The notes under the pieces were generated by a model that saw only the letters and a program-made list of their open reading frames with translations, was not told the origin of the DNA and did no database searches. This document shows positions 50,435 to 61,300 of a stretch of DNA of 64,000 nt, one piece after another. This stretch comes from Simmondsia chinensis. Lineage: Eukaryota > Streptophyta > Magnoliopsida > Caryophyllales > Simmondsiaceae. Both the position numbers and the translations under genes were made by a program. Within the stretch, counting starts at the first letter, position 1, and every line of letters begins with the position of its first letter. The stretch spans positions 1 through 64,000 of the forward strand of contig JAGTTD010000030.1 of the NCBI GenBank assembly GCA_018398585.1, given 5' to 3'.

Positions 50435-53400
50435 CCAACAAGTGTTTGTGTGTGTTAAGTAATTAATGGTGTATAATCAATCATGCACTGTTTATGATTG
50501 GTTTTAATGGTGTAAAATCAAGTTGTGTAGACGTTTTTTAAGTAGTTAGTGGTTTATGAGCAACCATACACTGTGTATGATTGGTTTTAATTGTGTATAA
50601 CCAACGTGTGTTTGTGTGTGTTAAGTAATTAATGGTGTATGATCAATCATGCACTGTGTATGATTGGTTTTAATGGTGTAAAATCAACTTGTGTAGACGT
50701 TTTTTAAGTAATTAGTGGTTTATGGGCAACCATACACTGTGTATGATTGGTTTTAATGGTGCATAACCAACGTGTGTTAGTGTGTGTAGTAATTAATGGT
50801 GTATGATCAATCATATACTATGTATGATTGGTTTTAATGATGTGAAATCAACTTGTATAGACGTTTTTTAAGTAATAAGTTGTTTACGAGCAACTATACA
50901 CTGTGTATGATTGGTTTTAATGGTGTATAACCAACTTGTGTTTGTGTGTATTACGTAATTAATGGTGTATGATCAATCATACACTGTATATGAATGGTTT
51001 TAATAGTGTAAAATCAACTTGTGTAGACCTTTTTTAAGTAATCAGTGGGTTATGAACAACCATACACTGTGTATGATTGGTTTTAATGGTGTATAACCAA
51101 CGTATGTTTGTGAGTGTCAAGTAATTAGTGGTGTATGATCAATCATACACTGTGTATAATTGGTTTTAATGGTGTGAAATCAACTTGTGCAGACGTTTTT
51201 TAAGTAATTAGTGGTTTATGTGCAACCATACACTGTGTATGATTCGTTTTAATGGTGTATAGCCAAAGTGTGTTTGTGTGTGTTAAGTAATTAATGGTGT
51301 ATGATCAATGATACAATGTGTATGATTAGTTTTAATGGTGTAAAATCAACTTGTGTAGACGTTTTTTAAGTAATTAGTGGGTTGGCAGCAACCATACACT
51401 ATGTATGATTGGTTCAAATGGGGTATAACCAACGTTTGTTTGTGTGTGTTAAGTAATTAATGGTGTATGATCAATCACACACTGTGTATGATTGGTTTTA
51501 ATGGTGTAAAATCAACTTGTGTTGACATTTTTTAAGTAATTAGTGGTTTATGAGCAACCATACACTATGTATGATTGGTTTTAATGGTGTATAACCAACG
51601 TGTGTTTATGTGTGTTAAGTAATTAATGGTGTATGATCAATCATATACTGTGTATGATTGGTTTTAATGATGTAAAATCAACTTGTGCAGACATTTTTTA
51701 TGTAATTAGTGGTTTATGAGCAACCATACACTTTGTATGATTGGTTTTAATGGTGTATAACCAACGTGTGTTTGTGTGTGTTAAGTAATTAATGGTATAT
51801 GATCAATCATACACTGTGTATGATTGGTTTTAATGGTGTAAAATCAACTTGTGCAGGCATTTTTTAAATAATTAGTGAGTTATGAGCAACCATACACTGT
51901 GTCTGATTGGTTTTAATGGTGTATAACCAACATGTGTTTGTGTGTGTTAAGTAATTAATAGTGTATGATCAACCATACACTGCGTATTACTGGTTTAAAT
52001 GGTTTAAAATCAACTTGTGTAGACGTTTTTTAAGTAATAAGTGGTTCATGAGCAACCATACACTATGTATGATTGGTTTGAATGGTGTATAACAACCGTG
52101 TGTTTGTGTGTGTTAAGTAATTAATGGTGTATGATCAATCATGCACGGTATATGATTGGTTTTAATGGTGTAAAATCAACTTGTGTTGACGTTTTTTAAG
52201 TAATTAGTGGTTTATGAGCAACCATACACTGTGTATGATTGGTTTTAATGGTGTGTAACCAACGTGTGTTTGTGTGTGTTAAGTAATTAATGGTGTATGA
52301 TCAACCATAGATTGTATATGTTTGGTTCTAATGGTGTAAAATAAACTTGTGTAGACGTTTTTTAAGTAATTAGTGGTTCATGAGCAACCATACACTATGT
52401 ATGATTGGTTTTAATGGTGTATAACCAATGTGTGTTTGTGTGTGTTAAGTAATTAATGGTGTATGATCAATCATACACTGTGTATGATTGGTTTTAATGG
52501 TGTAAAATCAACTTGTGTAGACATTTTTTAAGTAATTAGTGGCTCATGAGCAACCATACACTATGTTATTGGTTTTAATGGTGTATAACCAATGCGTGTT
52601 TGTGTGCGTTAAGTAATTAATGGTGTATGATCAATCATACACTATGTATGATTGATTTTAATGGTGTAAAATCAACTTGTGCAGACATTTTTTAAGCAAT
52701 TAGTGGTTTATGAGCAACCATACACTGTGTGTGATTGGTTTTAATGGTGTATAACCAACATGTGTTTGTGTGTGTTAAGTAATTAATGGTGTCTGATCAA
52801 TCATACACTGTGTATGATTGGTTTTAATGGTGTAAAATCAACTTCTGTAGACATTTTTTAAGTAATTAGTGGTCCATGAGCAACCATACACTGTGTATGA
52901 TTGGTTTTAATTGTGTATAACCAATGTGTGTTTGTGTGTGTTAAGTAAATAATGGTGTATGATCAATCATACACTGTATATGATTGGTTTTAATGGTGTA
53001 AAATCAACTTGTGTAGACATTTTTTAAGTAATTAGTGGTTTATGAGCAACCATACACTGTGTGTGATTGGTTTTAATGGAGTATACCCAACGTGTGTTTG
53101 TGTGTGTTAAGTAATTAATGGTGTATGATCAATCATACACTGTGCAGGATTGGTTTTAATGGTGTGAAATCAACTTGTTTAGATGATTTTTAAGTAATTA
53201 GTGGTTTTTGAGCAACCATACACTGTGTATGATTGGTTTTAATGGTGTATAACCAACGTGTGTTTTTGTGTGTGATGTAATTAATGGTGTATGATCAATC
53301 ATACACTGTGTATGATTGGTTTTAATGATGTAAAATCAACTTGTATAGACGTTTTTTAAGTAATAAGTGGTTTATGAGCAACCATACACTGTGTATGATT

Positions 53401-54164
53401 GGTTTTAATGGTGTATAACCAACTTGTGTTTGTGTGTGTTAAATAATTAATGGTGTTTGATCAATCATACACTGTGTATGATTGGTTTTAATGGTGTAAA
53501 ATCAACTTGTGTAGACGTTTTTTTATGTAATTAGTGGTTTATGAGCAACCATACACTGTGTATGATTGGTTTTCATGGTGCATAACCAACGTGTGTTTGT
53601 TTGTGTAGTAATTAATGGTGTATGATCAATCATACACTATGTATGATTCGTTTTAATGTTGTTAAATCAACTTGTATAAACATTTTTTAAGTAATAAGTT
53701 GTTTACGAGCAACCATACACTGTGTATGATTGGTTTTAATGGTGTATAACCAACTTGTGTTTGTGTGTATTAAGTAATTAATGGTGTATTATCAATCATA
53801 CACTGTGTATGATTGGTTTTAATGGTGTAAAATCAACTTGTGTAGACGTTTCTTAAGTAATTAGTGGGTTATGAGTAATCATACGCTATATATGATTGGT
53901 TTTAATGGTGTATAACCAACTTGTGTCTGTGTGTGTTAAGTAATAAGTGGTTCATGAGCGACCATACACTGTGTATGATTGGTTTTAATGGTGAATAACC
54001 AACGTGTGTTTGTGTGTGTTAAGTAATTAATAGTGTATGATCAATCATACACTGTGTATGATTGGTTTTAATGGTGTAAAATCAACTTGTGTAGAAATTT
54101 TTTAAGTAATTAGTGGGTTAGGAGCAGTCGTACACTGTGCACGATTGGTTTTAATGGTGTATAA
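50435..54164 (+). repeat. 3730-bp higher-order repeat, copy 1
   Basis: This is delimited by CCAACAAGTGTTTG at 50435 and 54165. Internal landmarks are TGAGTGTCAAG (51111), GGTCCATGAG (52871), ATACCCAACG (53083), the TTTTTGTGTGTGATG tract near 53270 and TTCGTTTTAATGTTG near 53647. The same series follows in copy 2. 3730 bp is close to 22.5 dimers, so the phase of A and B is not set by whole dimers alone. Confidence 0.82.
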
Positions 54165-57100
54165 CCAACAAGTGTTTGTGTGTGTTAAGTAATTAATGGT
54201 GTATGATCAATCATGCACTGTGTATGATTGGTTTAATGGTGTAAAATCAAGTTGTGTAGACGTTTTTTAAGTAGTTAGTGGTTTATGAGCAACCATACAC
54301 TGTGTATGATTGGTTTTAATTGTGTATAACCAACGTGTGTTTGTGTGTGTTAAGTAATTAATGGTGTATGATCAATCATGCACTGTATATGATTGGTTTT
54401 AATGGTGTAAAATCAACTTGTGCAGACGTTTTTTAAGTAATTAGTGGTTTATGAGCAACCATACACTGTGTATGATTGGTTTTAATGGTGCATAACCAAC
54501 GTGTGTTTGTGTGTGTAGTAATTAATGGTGTGTGATCAATCATACACTATGTATGATTGGTTTTAATGATGTAAAATCAACTTGTGTAGACGTTTTGTAA
54601 GTAATTAGTGGTTTATGAGCAACCATACACTGTGTATGATTGGTTTTAATGGTGCATAACCAACGTGTGTTTGTGTGTGTAGTAATTAATGGGGTGTGAT
54701 CAATCATACACTATGTATGATTGGTTTTAATGATGTAAAATCAACTTGTATAGACGTTTTTTAAGTAATAAGTTATTTACGAGCAACCATACACTGTGTA
54801 TGATTGGTTTTAATGGTGTATAACCAACTTGTGTTTGTGTGTATTACGTAATTAATGGTGTATGATCAATCATACACTATATATGATTGGTTTTAATGGT
54901 GTAAAATCAACTTGTGTAGACCTTTTTTAAGTAATCAGTGGGTCATGAACAACCTTACACTGTGTATGATTGGTTTTAATGGTGTATAACCAACGTATGT
55001 TTGTGAGTGTCAAGTAATTAGTGGTGTATGATCAATCATACACTATGTATAATTGGTTTTAATGGTGTGAAATCAACTTGCGTAGACGTTTTTTAAGTAA
55101 TTAGTGGTTTATGCGCAACCATACACTGTGTATGATTCGTTTTAATGGTGTATAGCCAATGTGTGTTTGTGTGTGTTAAGTAATTAATGGTGTATGATCA
55201 ATGATACAATGTGTATGATTAGTTTTAATGGTGTAAAATCAACTTGTGTAGACGTTTTTTAAGTAATTAGTGGGTTGGCAGCAACCATACACTATGTATG
55301 ATTGGTTTAAATGGGGTATAAACAATGTTTGTTTGTGTGTGTTAAGTAATTAATGGTGTATGATCAATCACACACAGTGTATGATTGGTTTTAATGGTGT
55401 AAAATCAACTTGTGTTGACATTTTTTAAGTAATTAGTGGTTTATGAGCAACCATACACTATGTATGATTGGTTTTAATGGTGTATAACCAACGTGTGTTT
55501 GTGTGTGTTAAGTAATTAATGGTGTATGATTAATCATATACTGTGTATGATTGGTTTTAATGGTGTAAAATCAACTTGTGCAGACATTTTTTATGTAATT
55601 AGTGGTTTATGAGCAACCATACACTTTGTATGATTGGTTTTAATGGTGTATAACCAACGTGTGTTTGTGTGTGTTAAGTAATTAATGGTATATGATCAAT
55701 CATAAACTGTGTATGATTGGTTTTAATGGTGTAAAATCAACTTGTGCAGGCATTTTTTAAATAATTAGTGAGTTATGAGCAACCATACACTGTGTCTGAT
55801 TGGTTTTAATGGTGTATAACCAACATGTGTTTGTGTGTGTTAAGTAATTAATAGTGTATGATCAACCATACACTGCGTATTACTGGTTTAAATGGTTTCA
55901 AATCAACTTGTGTAGACGTTTTTTAAGTAATAAGTGGTTCATGAGCAACCATACACTATGTATGATTGGTTTGAATGGTGTATAACAACCGTGTGTTTGT
56001 GTGTGTTAAGTAATTAATGGTGTATGGTCAATCATACACGGTGTATGATTGGTTTTAATGGTGTAAAATCAACTTGTGTAGACGTTTTTTAAGTAATTAG
56101 TGGTTTATGAGCAACCATACACTGTGTATGATTGGTTTTAATGGTGTGTGACCAACGTGTGTTTGTGTGTGTTATGTAATTAATGGTGTATGATCAACCA
56201 TACATTGTATATGATTGGTTCTAATGGTGTAAAATAAACTTGTGTAGACGTTTTTTAAGTAATTAGTGGTTCATGAGCAACCATACACTATGTATGATTG
56301 GTTTTAATGGTGTATAACCAATGTGTGTTTGTGTGTGTTAAGTAATTAATGGTGTATGATCAATCATACACTGTGTATGATTGGTTTTTTATGGTGTAAA
56401 ATCAACTTGTGTAGACATTTTTTAAGTAATTAGTGGCTCATGAGCATCCATACACTATGTTATTGGTTTTAATGGTGTATAACCAATGTGTGTTTGTGTG
56501 TGTTAAGTAATTAATGGTGTATGATCAATCATACACTATGTATGATTGATTTTAATGGTGTAAAATCAACTTGTGCAGACATTTTTTAAGCAATTAGTGG
56601 TCCATGAGCAACCATACACTGTGTATGATTGGTTTTAATTGTGTATAACCGATGTGTGTTTGTGTGTGTTAAGTAAATAATGGTGTATGATCAATCATAC
56701 ACTGTATATGATTGGTTTTAATGGTGTAAAATCAACTTGTGTAGACATTTTTTAAGTAATTAGTGGTTTATGAGCAACCATACACTGTGTGTGATTGGTT
56801 TTAATGGAGTATACCCAACGTGTGTTTGTGTGTGTTAAGTAATTAATGGTGTATGATCAATCATACACTGTGCATGATTGGTTTTAATGGTGTGAAATCA
56901 ACTTGTTTAGATGATTTTTAAGTAATTAGTGGTTTTTGAGCAACCATACACTGTGTATGATTGGTTTTAATGGTGTATAACCAACGTGTGTTTTTGTGTG
57001 TGATGTAATTAATGGTGTATGATCAATCATACACTGTGTATGATTGGTTTTAATGATGTAAAATCAACTTGTATAGACATTTTTTAAGTAATTAGTGGTC

Positions 57101-58390
57101 CATGAGCAACCATACACTGTGTATGATTGGTTTTAATTGTGTATAACCGATGTGTGTTTGTGTGTGTTAAGTAAATAATGGTGTATGATCAATCATACAC
57201 TGTATATGATTGGTTTTAATGGTGTAAAATCAACTTGTGTAGACATTTTTTAAGTAATTAGTGGTTTATGAGCAACCATACACTGTGTGTGATTGGTTTT
57301 AATGGAGTATACCCAACATGTGTTTGTGTGTGTTAAGTAATTAATGGTGTATGATCAATCATACACTGTGCATGATTGGTTTTAATGGTGTGAAATCAAC
57401 TTGTTTAGATGATTTTTAAGTAATTAGTGGTTTTTGAGCAACCATACACTGTGTATGATTGGTTTTAATGGTGTATAACCAACGTGTGTTTTTGTGTGTG
57501 ATGTAATTAATGGTGTATGATCAATCATACACTGTGTATGATTGGTTTTAATGATGTAAAATCAACTTGTATAGACGTTTTTTAAGTAATAAGTGGTTTA
57601 TGAGCAACCATACACTGTGTATGATTGGTTTTACTGGTGTATAACCAACTTGTGTTTGTGTGTGTTAAATAATTAATGGTGTTTGATCAATCATACACTG
57701 TGTATGATTGGTTTTAATGGTGTAAAATCAACTTGTGTAGACGTTTTTTTATGTAATTAGTGGTTTATGAGCAACCATACACTGTGTATGATTGGTTTTC
57801 ATGGTGCATAACCAACGTGTGTTTGTGTGTGTAGTAAGTAATGGTGTATGATCAATCATACACTATGTATGATTCGTTTTAATGTTGTTAAATCAACTTG
57901 TATAAACATTTTTTAAGTAATAAGTTGTTTACGAGCAACCATACACTGTGTATGATTGGTTTTAATGGTGTATAACCAACTTGTGTTTGTGTGTATTAAG
58001 TAATTAATGGTGTATGATCAATCATACACTGTGTATGATTGGTTTTAATGGTGTAAAATCAACTTGTGTAGACGTTTCTTAAGTAATTAGTGGGTTATGA
58101 GTAATCATACGCTATGTATAATTGGTTTTAATGGTGTATAACCAACTTGTGTCTGTGTGTGTTGAGTAATAAGTGGTTCATGAGCGACCATACACTGTGT
58201 ATGATTGGTTTTAATGGTGAATAACCAACATGTGTTTGTGTGTGTTAAGTAATTAATAGTGTATGATCAATCATACACTGTGTATGATTGGTTTTAATGG
58301 TGTAAAATCAACTTATGTAGAAATTTTTTAAGTAATTAGTGGGTTGGGAGCAGTCATACACTGTGCACGATTGGTTTTAATGGTGTATAA
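54165..58390 (+). repeat. 3730-bp higher-order repeat, copy 2, expanded to 4226 bp
   Basis: Delimited by CCAACAAGTG at 54165 and 58391. It is longer than copy 1 because of a 498-bp tandem duplication (56583-57578). It also carries an extra 166-bp dimer near 54.51-54.78 kb, where GTGTGTAGTAATTAATGG with TGTGATCAATC occurs twice. That dimer explains the 3893-bp spacing of TGAGTGTCAAG (51111 to 55004). The extra dimer is offset elsewhere by a small loss near 56.6 kb, where GGTCCATGAG follows sooner than in copy 1. Confidence 0.8.
56583..57578 (+). repeat. 498-bp tandem duplication (six subunits)
   Basis: GGTCCATGAG at 56599 and 57097, ATACCCAA at 56811 and 57309, and the TTTTTGTGTGTGATG tract near 56993 and 57490 all keep an offset of 498 bp, exactly six 83-bp subunits. 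The copies are nearly identical, so this is one of the most recent expansion events in the window. Boundaries are given to within a few tens of bases. Confidence 0.85.
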
Positions 58391-61300
58391 CCAACAAGTG
58401 TTTGTGTGTGTTAAGTAATTAATGGTGTATGATCAATCATGCACTGTGTATGATTTGTTTAATGGTGTAAAATCAAGTTGTGTAGACGTTTTTTAAGTAG
58501 TTAGTGGTTTATGAGCAACCATACACTGTGTATGATTGGTTTTAATTGTGTATAACCAACGTGTGTTTGTGTGTGTTAAGTAATTAATGGTGTATGATCA
58601 ATCATGCACTGTATATGATTGGTTTTAATGGTGTAAAATCAACTTGTGTAGACGTTTTTTAAGTAATTAGTGGTTTATGAGCAACCATACACTGTGTATG
58701 ATTGGTTTTAATGGTGCATAACCAACGTGTGTTTGTGTGTGTAGTAATTAATGGTGTGTGATCAATCATACACTATGTATGATTGGTTTTAATGATGTAA
58801 AATCAACTTGTATAGACGTTTTTTAAGTGATAAGTTATTTACGAGCAACCATACACTGTGTATGATTGGTTTTAATGGTGTATAACCAACTTGTGTTTGT
58901 GTGTATTACGTAATTAATGGTGTATGATCAATCATACGCTATATATGATTGGTTTTAATGGTGTAAAATCAACTTGTGTAGACCTTTTTTAAGTAATCAG
59001 TGGGTTATGAACAACCATACACTGTGTATGATTTGTTTTAATGGTGTATAACCATCGTGTTTGTGAGTGTCAAGTAATTAGTGGTGTATGTTCAATCATA
59101 CACTGTGTATGATTGGTTTTAATGGTGTGAAATCAACTTGTGTAGACATTTTTTAAGTAATTAGTGGTTTATGTGCAACCATACACTATGTATGATTGGT
59201 TTTAATGGTGTATAGCCAACGTGTGTTTGTGTGTTAAGTAATTAATGGTGTGTGATCAATCATACACTGTGTATGATTGGTTTTAATGGTGTATAACCAA
59301 CGTGTGTTTGTGTGTGTTAAGTAACTAATGGTGTATGATCAACCGTACACTGTCTATGATTGGTTTTAATGATGTAAAATCAACTTGTGTAGACATTTTT
59401 TAAGTAATTAGCGGTTCATGAGCAACCATATACTAAGCATGATTGGTTTTAATGGTGTATAACCAACGTGTGTTTGTGTGTGTTAAGTAATTAATGGTGT
59501 GTGATCAATCATACACTGTGTATGATTGGTTTTAATGGTGTATAACCAACATGTGTTTGTGTGTGTTAAGTAATTAATGGCGTGTGATTAATCATAAACT
59601 GTGTATGATTGGTTTTAATGGTGTAAATTCAACTTGTGTAGACGTTTTTTAAGTAATTAGCGGGTTAGGAGCAGCCATACACTGTGTATGATTGGTTTTA
59701 ATGGTGTATAACCAACTCGTGTTTGTGTGTGTTAAGTAATTAATGGTGTGTGATTAATCATACACTGTGTATGATTGGTTTTATTGGTGTAAAATCAACT
59801 TGTGTAGACGTTTTTTAAGTAATTAGTGGGTTATGACAATCATACACTGTGTATGATTGGTTTTAATGGTGTATAACCAACGTGTGTTTGTGTGTGTTAA
59901 GTAATTAATGGTGTGTGATTAATCATACACTGTGTATGATTGGTTTTAATGGTGTAAATTCAACTTGTGTAGACGTTTTTTAAGTAATTAGTGGGTTAGG
60001 AGCAGTCATGCACTGTGTATGATTGGTTTTAATGGTGTATAACCAACAAGAGTTTGTGTGAGTTAAGTAATTAATGATGTATGATCAATCATGCACTGCG
60101 TATGATTGGTTTTAATGGTGTAAAATCAACTTGTGTAGACGTTTTTTAAGTAATTAGTGGTGTATGAGTAACCATACACTGTGTGTGATTGGTTTTAATG
60201 GTGTATAACCAACGTGTGTTTGTGTGTGTTGAGTAATTAATGGTGTATGATCAATCATGCACTGTGTATGATTGGTTTTAATGGTGTAAAATCAACTTGT
60301 GTAGACCTTTTTTAAGTAATTAGTGGGTTATGAACAATCATACACAGTGTATGATTAGTTTTAATGGTGTATAACCAACGTGTGTTTGTGAGTGTCAAGT
60401 AATTAGTGGTGTATGATCAATCATACACTGTGTATGATCAATCATACACTGTGTATGATTGGTTTTAATGGTGTGAAATCAACTTGTGTAGACGTTTTTT
60501 AAGTAATTAGTGGTTTATGAGCAACCATACACTATGTATGATTGGTTTTAATGGTGTATAACCAACGTGTGTTTGTGTGTGTTAAGTAATTAATGGTGTG
60601 TGATCAATCATACACTGTGTATGATTGGTTTTAATGGTGTATAACCAACGTGTGTTTGTGTGTGTTAAGTAACTAATGGTGTATGATCAACCGTACACTG
60701 TCTATGATTGGTTTTAATGATGTAAAATCAACTTGTGTAGACATTTTTTAAGTAATTAGCGGTTCATGAGCAACCATATACTAAGTATGATTGGTTTTAA
60801 TGGTGTATAACCAACGTGTGTTTGTGTGTGTTAAGTAATTAATGGTGTATGATCAATCATACACTGTGTATGATTGGTTTTAATGGTGTAAAATCATCTT
60901 GTGCATACGTTTTTTAAGTAATTAGTGGTTTATGAGAAAACATACACTGTGTATGATTGGTTTTAATGGTGTATAACCAACTCATGTTTGTGTGTGTAGT
61001 AATTAATGGTGTGTGATCAATCATACACTATGTATGATTGGTTTTAATGATGTAAAATCAACTTGTATAGACGTTTTTTAAGTGATAAGTTATTTACGAG
61101 CAACCATACACTGTGTATGATTGGTTTTAATGGTGTATAACCAACTTGTGTTTGTGTGTATTACGTAATTAATGGTGTATGATCAATCATACACTATATA
61201 TGATTGGTTTTAATGGTGTAAAATCAACTTGTGTAGACCTTTTTTAAGTAATCAGTGGGTTATGAACAACCATACACTGTGTATGATTTGTTTTAATGGT

